From IMG/VR virus record IMGVR_UViG_3300031576_001126, positions 1 to 64,000 of that record: a stretch of DNA of 64,000 bases. One strand, written 5' to 3'. The stretch comes from a virus. Below the pieces are notes generated by a model. The model did no database searches. It saw nothing but the letters and a program-made list of their open reading frames with translations, and had not been told where the DNA came from. Within the stretch, counting starts at the first letter, position 1. Each line of letters starts with the position of its first letter. Shown piece by piece: positions 1-8,522 of the stretch. A program made the translations under genes and the position numbers.

Positions 1-128
1 TCCTCTTATCCTCTTATCCTCTTATCCTCTTATCCTCTTATCCTCTTATCCTCTTATCCTCTTATCCTCTTATCCTCTTATCCTCTTATCCTCTTATCCT
101 CTTATCCTCTTATCCTCTTATCCTCTTA
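1..128. repeat. 8-bp tandem array (TCCTCTTA) x16
   Basis: Sixteen perfect copies of the unit TCCTCTTA fill the first 128 bases. An 8-bp period is out of frame with codons, and no open frame or ribosome binding site is attached, so the array is non-coding. It starts at the window edge and probably continues to the left. The plus strand is strongly pyrimidine-rich. Position at the 3' side of the leftward gene cluster would suit an origin, a replication or packaging landmark, or a genome-end repeat, but nothing here decides between these. It is not a CRISPR array because there are no spacers. Confidence 0.97.
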
Positions 129-130
129 TC

Positions 131-190
131 CTCTTTTGTTCTCTTTTGTTCTCTTTTGTTCTCTTTTGTTCTCTTTTGTTCTCTTTTGTT
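131..190. repeat. 10-bp tandem array (CTCTTTTGTT) x6
   Basis: Six perfect copies of CTCTTTTGTT follow the 8-bp array after only two bases. Both units share a CTCTT core, so the second array may have arisen from the first by mutation and re-amplification. It is pyrimidine-rich on the plus strand and non-coding. Confidence 0.96.
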
Positions 191-340
191 CAAGAAGACT
201 GCTGATAGTGTTTTTTATCCGTTTTAAAACTCCTTTTATCCTCTAAAGAGTGTTTGTTCTTTGAAAATAGATAGATGGTTCTTGAACAATTCCTTTTCTT
301 ATTCTATTAGAATAAGAAAGAAAGTTATGAATCAAAGAAG
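191..340. other. Non-coding spacer with a 10-bp inverted repeat
   Basis: No gene is visible here on either strand. Bases 295-304 and 310-319 form a perfect 10-bp stem around a 5-base TATTA loop. No T-run follows on either side, so it is not a typical intrinsic terminator; it could be a protein-binding palindrome or an RNA processing hairpin. The rest is AT-rich sequence that I cannot interpret. Confidence 0.55.
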
Positions 341-375
341 CAAGAAGCTCACGCCTTGAGGCGTAAGTAGTTCAC
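341..375. repeat. GC-rich border hairpin, copy 1
   Basis: Bases 348-355 pair with 360-367 around a TTGA loop (one mismatch). On the plus strand the hairpin is preceded by AAGAAGC and followed by GTAGTTCAC. Read on the minus strand, GTGAACTAC leads into the hairpin and contains the TGA stop of the gene that ends here. The same layout recurs at 10860, and in related forms at 14325 and 14826. It resembles, from memory, the subterminal hairpin at the right end of IS200/IS605 elements or TnpB-associated RNAs. It may act as a 3' mRNA hairpin for the minus-strand gene. Confidence 0.6.
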
Positions 376-1145
376 TGATAAACTACGTCAACAATAAACG
401 AATTGCTTATTGTTGCTCCCTCAAATGTTATTTCAAATCCAGTAGACATTTCTGGATATTTACTGGATATATAAACTCTAACCCCATCTATAACCATTGT
501 AATGACTGGTCTATAATAAACCGACAATCTATCTCCACCTTGTATAAAAGTTCCGGCAGCCGAAGCCGCCCCTGGTGTCGAACCGTTGTCTGAAATCGAA
601 GCTCCGGTGAAAGCCAACCCATTTGGATTTATATTCACTAAATTAAGTTGACCTGTAGTTAATGAATCGTTAGAAACTCCTACTATTTTCGCTGTCGTTG
701 CTCCTTGTGTTAGTGTTTTCCCGATATTAAACGGAGATGTTTGTCCTGAAAATGTCAATATTCCTTTTGTGTTATCAAGAATTGGGGCCGATGGTAATGC
801 TCCGGCTCCTATGTTTAAACTAAAATCGTCTTGATTAACATTTTCTTCAAAATGAATTCCGTTATCTAATAATTGTCCATTCAAAAAAACCTGTAGAGAT
901 CCAACTTGATAAGTATCTCCTCCGGATAAAGTGGAGATGGAGTATTGATCGTTTCCAGTTGGATCAAAATAAATCGGGCCTTTTGTTGTCGAATTAGCGG
1001 TATCTCCTCCTCCGGTTATTATTGCCCAGGAAATTGGGAAACCAGTCTCAATAATGTGTGTTCCATTTACAGTAGCCGGATTTATTTCTATCCTGGTTGT
1101 TACGGGACTATTGTCTCCATCGGCAATAATAAATCTTCGTATCAT
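372..1145 (-). CDS. Putative virion structural protein with a T4-type 'SGATA' module
   Basis: About 257 residues from the ATG at 1145. A TTG five codons upstream is open but would overlap the preceding stop, so ATG is preferred; no clear ribosome binding site is seen, which suggests coupling to the gene ending at 1153. The protein is rich in Gly, Thr, Ser and Asn and predicted mostly beta. A central stretch (LTQGATTAKIVGV and following) resembles the glycine-rich GETITG-x-SGATA-type segments also present in the 1899- and 4146-residue tail proteins of this window. The N-terminus (FIIADGDNSPVTTRIEI) looks like the start of a small decoration or fibre-linked protein. It is the last gene of the leftward cluster and ends in the copy-1 hairpin. 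The exact role is unknown; fibre or baseplate attachment is an inference from its neighbours. Confidence 0.85.
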   Translation of the reverse strand: MIRRFIIADGDNSPVTTRIEINPATVNGTHIIETGFPISWAIITGGGDTANSTTKGPIYFDPTGNDQYSISTLSGGDTYQVGSLQVFLNGQLLDNGIHFEENVNQDDFSLNIGAGALPSAPILDNTKGILTFSGQTSPFNIGKTLTQGATTAKIVGVSNDSLTTGQLNLVNINPNGLAFTGASISDNGSTPGAASAAGTFIQGGDRLSVYYRPVITMVIDGVRVYISSKYPEMSTGFEITFEGATISNSFIVDVVYQ

Positions 1146-1152
1146 TTTTATA

Positions 1153-1569
1153 TTACACAAAAATTTCGTTAAAATTTATATTCCCATGATCCAGTCCATA
1201 TCCATATCCATAATTACAATGATCTCCATTTTTAATTTCTTCTATTTTCTTTATTTTGCATTTTAAAACTTCAGTATTATTTATGGCAAGTTGATAATCT
1301 CCTTGAGAAACATATCTTGCGGCATTTACAAACAAAGCTTTTCCCTCTTGGGAGGCATTATTAAACCAATCTAATATTATTTGTCTTTTGTTCTGATTTG
1401 AACTTTCCACTAAGGTTATTAGATTTGCAACATCTTGTATGGCTGCAATTTTATCCGATGAACTTCCTGGCGTATTTGGATCGGATATCATTGAATTTAA
1501 TGAGCTTACAAATTTAGATTTGTTTGTTAAAAAAGATCTTATTATTAATTTTTCATTTTCTGTTAACAT
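1153..1569 (-). CDS. Small helical protein with a C-terminal YGYGYG motif
   Basis: 138 residues with a good ribosome binding site (GGAGAG just before the ATG at 1569). Residues 1 to about 105 look helical and lack recognised domains. The C-terminus changes character: a short Tyr-Gly run (NYGYGYGLDHG) is followed by INFNEIF and the stop. This mirrors the ending of the 443-residue tail protein, where YGYGY is followed by FDINDLF, and the YGYG-DFFDVFG modules of the giant tail proteins. That link makes it a likely virion component or fibre partner, although the two genes lie about 60 kb apart on opposite strands. It sits 12 bases after the sulfotransferase gene and 7 bases before the next start, so the three are probably one transcript. 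No known family was recognised. Confidence 0.88.
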   Translation of the reverse strand: MLTENEKLIIRSFLTNKSKFVSSLNSMISDPNTPGSSSDKIAAIQDVANLITLVESSNQNKRQIILDWFNNASQEGKALFVNAARYVSQGDYQLAINNTEVLKCKIKKIEEIKNGDHCNYGYGYGLDHGNINFNEIFV

Positions 1570-1581
1570 TTCTATCTCTCC

Positions 1582-2397
1582 TCAACATAGATCGTTTATA
1601 TCTCTATAATCTATTCTTAATTTTTCAGATAAATCCTTTGGCAAAACATTTTCCCAAGGAACTTCTTCTGGTGGTTCTATTTTTGATCTTATTGTATGAA
1701 GATTCATTCCGTGCCAAACATCATTTTCATGAGTTACTTGAACTATGTTGTTTGGATCGAATTTGAATCTATTTATTTCTAATTTATCACAAAGATCATC
1801 TACAACCCCAACGGGATTGTTCATAAGATCTCGATATCTTATAAAAATTAGTCTATCGGAAACTCCCCTTTGAAGAGCGTCTCTCAGTCTGGAAATATAA
1901 ATGCCAACAACGCTTGATGGTTTTAGTAATTCACTTGCTCTTCCATAAACTGTTTGACAATTAAAAAAAGCATCTCCGGAAGCATCTATATAGTCTATTT
2001 TTCTATTTCTGTAAATTTTTTCAAAAGAAGACACAACAGCACGAATATCTCTTACCGTGGCGATGACTTTTATTTTATATTTTAGAATATTTTCTAATAT
2101 TTCTATATATTGAAGCCAGCCTCTTGATTTATCAAAAACTGTTTTATTTTGTTCAAATTCTTTTTCAAAATATCCATGAATTAATCCCTTCATGGAACTT
2201 TCTACTCTGGGTTGAGCAATATCCAAACCTTCGGCTTTGAATTCTATATGATTTTTCCATGTGCTTTTAATTCCTATTAATAGCTCTATAAGACCGCTTG
2301 TTGGAGTCACATAATGATTTTGAGATTGTCCTAAAATATTTAATAAAAGAGTAGAACCTGATCTAGGCATTGAAGAGCAGAAAAATATTTTTTCCAT
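1582..2397 (-). CDS. Sulfotransferase (PAPS-dependent, Sulfotransfer_3-like)
   Basis: 271 residues from the ATG at 2397, preceded by GGAGAAAACT; a GTG four codons upstream is a weaker start. Residues 9-18 (SMPRSGSTLL) form the 5'-phosphosulfate binding loop of sulfotransferases. VIATVRDIRAVVSSF, near residues 111-125, fits the 3'-phosphate binding strand and helix with its Arg and Ser. FIRYRDLMNNP, further on, matches the usual YEDL-like segment. Such enzymes move sulfate from PAPS to sugars, proteins or small molecules. Length fits a compact bacterial enzyme; no signal peptide or membrane segment is present, so it acts in the host cytoplasm. It lies next to the YadA-type fibre gene and near a glycosyltransferase, which suggests modification of a virion protein or of a host-surface glycan. 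The substrate cannot be told from the sequence. Confidence 0.88.
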   Translation of the reverse strand: MEKIFFCSSMPRSGSTLLLNILGQSQNHYVTPTSGLIELLIGIKSTWKNHIEFKAEGLDIAQPRVESSMKGLIHGYFEKEFEQNKTVFDKSRGWLQYIEILENILKYKIKVIATVRDIRAVVSSFEKIYRNRKIDYIDASGDAFFNCQTVYGRASELLKPSSVVGIYISRLRDALQRGVSDRLIFIRYRDLMNNPVGVVDDLCDKLEINRFKFDPNNIVQVTHENDVWHGMNLHTIRSKIEPPEEVPWENVLPKDLSEKLRIDYRDINDLC

Positions 2398-2441
2398 AGT
2401 TTTCTCCACAAAGTTTTCTTCAATAATATACGATTAATTTT

Positions 2442-5400
2442 TTAATCTGCGTAATAAACTTCTACGGCTTCGACCACGGCGATCCAGCGAATATTTGTGG
2501 CGGCAGCGCCTGTAACACTTATTTGAAGAAAATCGTTTGTGTCATTAGCAGAGAGTGTGACGGTCCAACCTGCAGAATTTATATCCGTTCCTATTGTTTG
2601 AGTCAATCCGACTTGAGATGTAGTGCCCCCGGTTCTTTCTATTAAAAGTTTTCTTGTAAATTCTGCATGAGCGCCTCCTGTGTCTTGTCTAGCTACAATT
2701 CTAACCCAAAAGTCATAAGCCTTTTCAGTATCAATTGTAAATCTAGAGGCGGGGGCGGCAGGGATTGATCCTGTCAAGGTTAATTCTGTTGGTGTGGCAT
2801 TTTTTGTGTCTGTAAATAATATTGTTCTTGTATATTGTCTTTTTCCAAGATCTGTTGAAGATGGAGCATTTCCCTGGGCATGTTGTGAATTTAATTGCGC
2901 ATGTCCACAAAAGCCTTCTGCATGCGATCCAAAAGCCCCACTTGCTGTGCAGGCCACTCCTTCTGCATGAGAACCCTGTCCACTTGCCACAGTGTTTGAC
3001 CCTTCCGCATGAGAATAAAGCACGCTTGCTGTCGTACAGGATCCTTCTGCATGAGAATAATCTCCAGAAGCTGTTGTTGATTCTCCTTCTGCGTGAGAAT
3101 AAAGACCATTGGATTCTGTAAGTTTTCCTTCTGCATGAGAAGCAATCCCAAGTGCAGTTGTATTATATCCCTCTGCATGAGAATAATTTCCCGTAGACGA
3201 TGAAAGTCTACCTTCGGCATGAGATCTATCTCCAGAAGCGGTTGTCGATTGTCCTTCTGCATGAGAATAATGTCCAGAGGCTGTTGTAGATTGTCCTTCG
3301 GCATGAGAAACATTCCCACTTGCTGTCGAACTTTTCCCTTCCGAATGGGAATTTGGACCTCCAGATGTTGTGCTTTCTCCTTCTGCGTGAGAATAATTTC
3401 CAGAAGATATTGTTGATTTTCCTTCTGCATGAGATCTTGCTCCAGAAGCTGTTGTGTTATGACCCTCGGAATGCGAAAAAACTCCAGAAGCTACAGATCC
3501 TCCTCCTTCTGCATGTGAATAAGTATTGCTTGCCGTTGTAGATTTTCCCTCGGCATGAGAATAATTTCCAGATGCAGTTGTGTCTTTTCCCTCAGAATGT
3601 GAAGTTATACCGCTTGCTGTTGTATTATTTCCTTCAGAATGAGAGACATAGCCTGATGCCGTTGTAGATTTTCCTTCGGCATGAGAATAATTTCCACGAG
3701 CTATTGTTGATTTTCCCTCTGAATGAGAAGAAATTCCAATAAAGGTATTAACACATTGTCCCGATGTTCTATCGTCAAGGGCTTGATTTATTGTAAAAGT
3801 TGTATTTACTCCGCCAAAAACAACAGCGCTAATAACTCTTGTTGTGGCATTTAATGTATTGTTTGATCCTCCGGTCAATCTAAAAATATTTATAGTTGAT
3901 CCGTTAGAAAATTCAGAAGTCACATCTCCTGAAATTGTTACTGTTGTTGATGATACTGTAAAGGTTCTGATTCTATTTCCAGATCTTGTGCTATCTCCTT
4001 CGGCATGAGACGAATTTCCAGAAGCGATAACATTATAACCTTCAGCATGAGAGGAATGTCCTGCAACTACCGTTTTTAATCCCTCAGAATGTGATGATGT
4101 GGAATTTGTTACGGATTCAATGCCCTCGGCATGTGATCCTGAGCCTCCTGAAGCCGATAAACATTTTCCAGCGGTTCTATCATCCAAAACTGAATCTATA
4201 TTAAATGTTGTGTTAACTCCTCCAAAAGTGGGTGTGCTATTTATTGTTCTTATAGCTGTGTTTAATGTTGAGTTTACTCCCCCAGTTAAATCATAAAATG
4301 TTATTTTACCGCCATTTGAATACTTTTGAGTCACATTGCCAGATATTGTTATAGTTAACGATGCTATAATAAATGTGTCTTTAGAGTTTGTCGAACTGGA
4401 TATTGATGAAATATTTTCAGAATGAGACCCATATCCTGAAGCAGTTGTTTTGTGGCCTTCTGAATGCGTATCTGTTCCACTTGCTGTTGTGTTATAGCCT
4501 TCGGCATGTGAATTTGTTTCGCTAGATATTGTATTATATCCCTCTGAATGGGATCTTGTTCCGCTCGATGTTGTTGATTTTCCTTCGGCATGTGAATCAT
4601 TTCCACTCGATATTGAATTGATGCCTTCTGCGTGTGAATTGTTTCCTGAGGCCGTGGTCGTATGACCTTCGGAGTGAGAGGCATATCCAGAAGCGACAGT
4701 GACATAACCCTCTGCATGAGCAGTGATATCGGAAGCCGAAGTTCCTTTTCCTTCTGCATGGGAAAAGTTTCCAGAGGATGTGGTGCTATCACCCTCGGCA
4801 TGGGAATAATCTCCGATTGAACTTGTGCTAGAACCTTCTGCGTGGGAATTGATTCCGGATGCAACTGTAGACTCTCCCTCTGCATGTGAATTCGATCCAG
4901 AAGATTGAGAGTAATAACCTTCGGCATGTGAATTTGCACCGCCTGATGTTGATCCATAGCCTTCGGCATGGGAATAAACTCCAGTACTTGTTGTTAATTT
5001 CCCCTCTGAATGAGAGGCATTTCCTGTCGATATGGTTCCATCGCCTTCGGCATGAGAATAAATTCCAACAGAATCCGTAGCGTTTCCTTCCGAATGTGAA
5101 GAATTTCCTGTTGATACTGTATTTTTCCCTTCCGCATGAGAATTTGTACCAAATGATGTTGTATAATATCCTTCGGCATGCGTATTGATTCCCGTGGAAG
5201 TTGTATAAAAACCTTCTGCATGTGAAGCTGAACCATCGGCTGTTGTGGTATTGCCTTCTGCGTGAGATTGTGGTCCAAAAGATGTTGTATAAAAACCTTC
5301 TGCATGAGAACCCTTTCCGGAGGCTGTTGTTGCATAACCTTCTGCATGAGAACCGAAATTTCCACTTGCAACAGTGGCCGATCCTTCGGCATGAGAGGCC

Positions 5401-7259
5401 GATCCGCTTGCCGTTGTATAAAAGCCTTCTGCATGGGACTCGTTATTGCTGGCCAATGTGCCTACTCCTTCGGCATGAGAATAGTCACCTGAGGCTTTAT
5501 TGTTCTTTCCTCCTGCTATGAATGAATAATCTCCACTAGCAACTTGATCCGAGGAAGTTCTTACTGATTGTAAATCTACTGCATAGATACCTCTTGCGTC
5601 TCCAGAAGAACCAATTTGCAAAGCTCCGGTTCCCTTTGGAACAATAATAAAAGAAGCATTAGCACCGGCATTTTCTCTTTTTAATTCTCCGTCTAGTCCA
5701 ACATTGCCGTTTACGCTTAATTTTTCAGCAGGAACCAAAGTTCCAATTCCGACATTTCCAGAAACACTTTGCAAAGAAACATTGCCATTGCTATCAATAA
5801 CCAAGTTATTTGATCCATCATAAGTTATTGTGCCTTCGTTTCCAGAAGAGCCTATGTGTATTGTTGATGGGCCAAGATAAATGTCTCTCCATCTTAAAAC
5901 ACTACTTCCAAGATCGTAAGTATCGTTTACAGAAGGACCAATTGATCCTGCTGTAGTTATCGTAAATACAGGGGTATTTGTTCCTATTCCAAGTCTTTTA
6001 TTGGTATTATCCCAAAAGAAATTTATCGGATCTCCGGATATCAGACCACTTAATCCCGAAAATAAAACAGAACCAACCGAAAAAGATCCTATACTTATGG
6101 AGTTTACAACATATAAATTTCGCCATCTTAAAGAAGATGATCCAAGATCATAAGTATTGTCTGTGTCTGGTCCAATATGACCAGCTATTCTAAAATGAAA
6201 ATCCGCTGTGCTTGTTGTATTTATTGAAACGTGTCTTGTTGCTTCATCTATAGTTAATATTCTGTTATTTAAACTGTCAGTAAATCTTATTTGAGTGCTT
6301 GAATCAAGATCATATGTTTGCATTGCTGTTGTAGTCGAATTATCTGCAACATCAGCAAGAGTTGGAAAACCGCTTCCAGAAAGAGAAATCCAGTCTAATT
6401 GTCCACTTCCAGATGTGCCCAAAAATTGTCCAGATGTGCCAGCCGTGGTTGGTAAATAAAGCGTAACATGACCAATCATTCCTGAAGTTGGTCTTGAAAT
6501 TGTGAATTTGAAATCAGAACTGGCTCCAGAAGCATCTGAATTTATAACAAACAAATCGTCTTTTATATTTAATGTTTGTATATTTAAAGTGTTGCTCCAA
6601 TTTGGGACAATGCCAGTTGATGTTAGAATTGTTCCGGAAGCCCCAATTCCAAGTCTGGCATCATTATTAGAGGCATTTCTAATCCATAAATCTCCAGCGG
6701 TTGTAAGGGGAGTAATAAGAGGTCCTCCGCTTCCGGCAGTTACCCATTGGGCATTTCCAATGGAATCAATACAACCTAAAATTTTTCCGGCAGTAGGAGA
6801 TCCTCCAGATATTCTTATTGTTCCTAAAATATTTGTTTGAACTGGAGTGGCTGAATTTTTTCCAAGATTTATAACTCCTGTTCCAGAAGGATTAGGAGAT
6901 ATTACAACATCTTCGTTAAGTCCAATTGAAGATATAATGCCGCTTATTTCTAATGCATTGATTCCAGTGCCAGCATTAAATCTTACTGCCCCGGCATCAA
7001 CGGTAATTATTCTTCCCGCTCCGCTTCCACCTGCATCATAAGCATTATCCAGACTGACGGAAGAAGAAAGACTCGTGCCTGGATCATCATACCAATTTGT
7101 AGAGCCTATTATTCTTCTTATTTGTGTTAGAATAGCATTGATTGTATCTTCCAAATAGACTTGTAAATCTTGAAGATCCTGTCCGAATGTTGGCGATTGA
7201 TATTGATCATTGAAATTATTTGGTTTACTTATCTGTGTGCCTGGATCAATAAGTGGCAT
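2442..7259 (-). CDS. Giant tail fibre with about 50 YadA-head-type repeats
   Basis: 1605 residues, ATG at 7259 after GAGGAATTT. Residues 1 to about 590 are a glycine/serine-rich beta fibre with two copies of a TYDLGSS-LRWR-like segment, common in phage fibres. From about residue 592 to 1453 there are about 50 copies of a 14-16-residue unit ending in SHAEG or SHSEG with TTASG between, the Hep/Hag or YadA-head repeat, which forms a left-handed beta roll in trimeric adhesins. Two ~80-residue cassettes interrupt the repeats (nt 4155-4380 and 3740-3970). The last ~145 residues form a non-repeat cap ending in a NIRWIAVVEAVEV strand. No S74 intramolecular chaperone triad was recognised. The protein is likely a homotrimeric side or tail fibre that binds the host surface. 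No signal peptide is present, as expected for a phage protein. Confidence 0.93.
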   Translation of the reverse strand: MPLIDPGTQISKPNNFNDQYQSPTFGQDLQDLQVYLEDTINAILTQIRRIIGSTNWYDDPGTSLSSSVSLDNAYDAGGSGAGRIITVDAGAVRFNAGTGINALEISGIISSIGLNEDVVISPNPSGTGVINLGKNSATPVQTNILGTIRISGGSPTAGKILGCIDSIGNAQWVTAGSGGPLITPLTTAGDLWIRNASNNDARLGIGASGTILTSTGIVPNWSNTLNIQTLNIKDDLFVINSDASGASSDFKFTISRPTSGMIGHVTLYLPTTAGTSGQFLGTSGSGQLDWISLSGSGFPTLADVADNSTTTAMQTYDLDSSTQIRFTDSLNNRILTIDEATRHVSINTTSTADFHFRIAGHIGPDTDNTYDLGSSSLRWRNLYVVNSISIGSFSVGSVLFSGLSGLISGDPINFFWDNTNKRLGIGTNTPVFTITTAGSIGPSVNDTYDLGSSVLRWRDIYLGPSTIHIGSSGNEGTITYDGSNNLVIDSNGNVSLQSVSGNVGIGTLVPAEKLSVNGNVGLDGELKRENAGANASFIIVPKGTGALQIGSSGDARGIYAVDLQSVRTSSDQVASGDYSFIAGGKNNKASGDYSHAEGVGTLASNNESHAEGFYTTASGSASHAEGSATVASGNFGSHAEGYATTASGKGSHAEGFYTTSFGPQSHAEGNTTTADGSASHAEGFYTTSTGINTHAEGYYTTSFGTNSHAEGKNTVSTGNSSHSEGNATDSVGIYSHAEGDGTISTGNASHSEGKLTTSTGVYSHAEGYGSTSGGANSHAEGYYSQSSGSNSHAEGESTVASGINSHAEGSSTSSIGDYSHAEGDSTTSSGNFSHAEGKGTSASDITAHAEGYVTVASGYASHSEGHTTTASGNNSHAEGINSISSGNDSHAEGKSTTSSGTRSHSEGYNTISSETNSHAEGYNTTASGTDTHSEGHKTTASGYGSHSENISSISSSTNSKDTFIIASLTITISGNVTQKYSNGGKITFYDLTGGVNSTLNTAIRTINSTPTFGGVNTTFNIDSVLDDRTAGKCLSASGGSGSHAEGIESVTNSTSSHSEGLKTVVAGHSSHAEGYNVIASGNSSHAEGDSTRSGNRIRTFTVSSTTVTISGDVTSEFSNGSTINIFRLTGGSNNTLNATTRVISAVVFGGVNTTFTINQALDDRTSGQCVNTFIGISSHSEGKSTIARGNYSHAEGKSTTASGYVSHSEGNNTTASGITSHSEGKDTTASGNYSHAEGKSTTASNTYSHAEGGGSVASGVFSHSEGHNTTASGARSHAEGKSTISSGNYSHAEGESTTSGGPNSHSEGKSSTASGNVSHAEGQSTTASGHYSHAEGQSTTASGDRSHAEGRLSSSTGNYSHAEGYNTTALGIASHAEGKLTESNGLYSHAEGESTTASGDYSHAEGSCTTASVLYSHAEGSNTVASGQGSHAEGVACTASGAFGSHAEGFCGHAQLNSQHAQGNAPSSTDLGKRQYTRTILFTDTKNATPTELTLTGSIPAAPASRFTIDTEKAYDFWVRIVARQDTGGAHAEFTRKLLIERTGGTTSQVGLTQTIGTDINSAGWTVTLSANDTNDFLQISVTGAAATNIRWIAVVEAVEVYYAD
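2900..5485 (-). repeat. YadA-head repeat tract inside the fibre gene
   Basis: About 50 coding repeats of 42-48 bp encode the SHAEG units. The codons vary enough that copies are not identical, but stretches such as the TCTGCATGAGA-type core recur throughout on the plus strand. Long antisense open frames appear here only because of the repeat composition. The tract would allow length change by recombination. Confidence 0.9.
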
Positions 7260-7283
7260 TTTTTAAATTCCTCACTACAAAAT

Positions 7284-7341
7284 AAAAAGGGAACTTTCCT
7301 ATCCATGTTTAATTCACACGAGATAGAAAAATTCCCTTTTT
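7284..7341 (-). terminator. Strong intrinsic terminator
   Basis: On the minus strand, bases 7341-7322 pair with 7303-7284 to give a stem of about 20 bp (two G-T wobbles) with an 18-base loop, followed by TTTTTATTTT. It lies downstream of the 112-residue gene and upstream of the fibre gene, so it would separate fibre transcription from the genes to its right, or attenuate read-through. The plus strand also ends in a T-run, so it could work both ways. Confidence 0.85.
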
Positions 7342-7366
7342 TTAAGCGATGAGTTATTTTAAAATT

Positions 7367-7705
7367 TTAAACTTTGATGGGACCGTTTTTCAATATTTGC
7401 CCAGTTCTTTGATTAATACCATAATAATTAGCTTCATTTGATGGGATTCCATATTTATCCATGATAATTTGAATCACGGTATCAAGATTTTTTCTCAATC
7501 CTATCACTTGTGAGGCCAATTCTATTTTCTTGACTTCAAGAGAACCAAGAACAGATTGAGCATTTAAAACTTGTGTTTGTTGTTTTGAAATTGATTCCAA
7601 ATCTTCTTTAGAAACAACAATTGGTTCTCCCTTGTCGTTTGTTGGATTACCATTAGCGTCGAAGCTAAGTTCAGTTTTTGGTTTTTCTTCGTTGTTGCCT
7701 TCCAT
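7367..7705 (-). CDS. Small coiled-coil protein of unknown function
   Basis: 112 residues with a textbook ribosome binding site (AGGAGAATTAAA before the ATG at 7705). The first ~30 residues are acidic and polar with an Asp-Ala-Asn-Gly-Asn stretch. Residues ~35-85 form a likely coiled coil (heptad-like LESISKQQTQVLNAQSVLGS and on), ending in a KYGIPSNEANYYGIN segment. It is 10 bases after the neighbouring gene and directly before the terminator at 7341-7284, so it closes the transcript that begins near 10223. Small coiled-coil proteins beside phage fibre genes can be assembly helpers, but nothing proves that here. Confidence 0.85.
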   Translation of the reverse strand: MEGNNEEKPKTELSFDANGNPTNDKGEPIVVSKEDLESISKQQTQVLNAQSVLGSLEVKKIELASQVIGLRKNLDTVIQIIMDKYGIPSNEANYYGINQRTGQILKNGPIKV

Positions 7706-7715
7706 TTTAATTCTC

Positions 7716-8522
7716 CTATTTTCTCCTTATAGCTTTTTCTGGATCGCTCATTACTACAGGTCTTGAAAAACTCGACTCTGATCGTCTTTCTCCGGATCCT
7801 CGTGGCGGAGCTTGTCGTTTCCCAGTATACGATTTTTCTCCAGGAATTAGCTCATCAATTTCTTCATTGAGAGCGACTCCTCCTCTCATGAGTAATTCGG
7901 TTTCTTTTCCGAGTCTTGTTCTTTCATTAACTTCCATTTCTTCCGTCACGGATCTCTCATTTTGATAGAGATCCTCTGTTATTGTTATTTCTCTTCCATT
8001 AATTTCTATTTTTTTATCTTGTTCTCTTACTGATCTTAAATCGTGAAGTTCTTTTTTTGAAGATTTACTTTTTGAATTATCATTTATGGATTTGTTCGAC
8101 ATTTCTTCAGAATATTGATCTTCTGTTATGTCTATTATTTTTCCACCATCATAAAGAGACTGGATTTCTTGACTATCTAAATCTTTTATGGATATTTTTT
8201 CTTTTCTTATGTAATCTATTATTTTTATTTCTCTGTATTTAGGATATCCAGCTTCATCATGACCGTCTTGGATATTGATAAAAATTGGTCCTCCGATAGC
8301 ATTTTTAATGTATATTTTTCCGCTTCCGCTTTTTTTTGTTTGGGCTGGTTTTTCAATTTTTTGTTCGGGATTATTTAAAGATCTTTGTCCAGAAGGTTCT
8401 TTGTTTTTTTTGTTAATGTTTCTTAATAAAGGATTGATATATCCATATTTTTCAATCATCATTGTTTTTTTTACACTTAAGGAATTTTCTGGAATAAATA
8501 TTAAAGAATTCGTTATTTTCAT
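7716..8522 (-). CDS. Charged protein of unknown function, coupled to the glycosyltransferase
   Basis: 268 residues. The ATG at 8522 overlaps the TGA of the glycosyltransferase gene as ATGA, so translation is very likely coupled. The sequence is highly charged. Residues ~70-135 carry the most ordered part (KIYIKNAIGGPIFINIQDG, then REIKIIDYIRKEKISIKDL), which looks like a small beta-alpha domain. The rest is Lys/Glu/Arg/Ser-rich and probably disordered, ending in a basic PEKAIRRK tail. No family was recognised. Coupling to a glycosyltransferase suggests it is a partner, acceptor or structural protein made in matching amounts. Confidence 0.85.
   Translation of the reverse strand: MKITNSLIFIPENSLSVKKTMMIEKYGYINPLLRNINKKNKEPSGQRSLNNPEQKIEKPAQTKKSGSGKIYIKNAIGGPIFINIQDGHDEAGYPKYREIKIIDYIRKEKISIKDLDSQEIQSLYDGGKIIDITEDQYSEEMSNKSINDNSKSKSSKKELHDLRSVREQDKKIEINGREITITEDLYQNERSVTEEMEVNERTRLGKETELLMRGGVALNEEIDELIPGEKSYTGKRQAPPRGSGERRSESSFSRPVVMSDPEKAIRRK

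Noticed and set aside
1-190. CRISPR array
   Set aside because: The units are 8 and 10 bp, directly abutting, with no spacers and no cas gene in the window.
2442-2900. S74 peptidase-type chaperone at the fibre C-terminus
   Set aside because: The C-terminal ~145 residues lack a recognisable Ser/Lys catalytic pair or the helical domain of that family.
2822-5521. Several long open frames opposite or out of frame with the YadA-type fibre gene
   Set aside because: They arise from the repeat composition, lack ribosome binding sites and encode low-complexity Leu/His/Gln-rich sequence.
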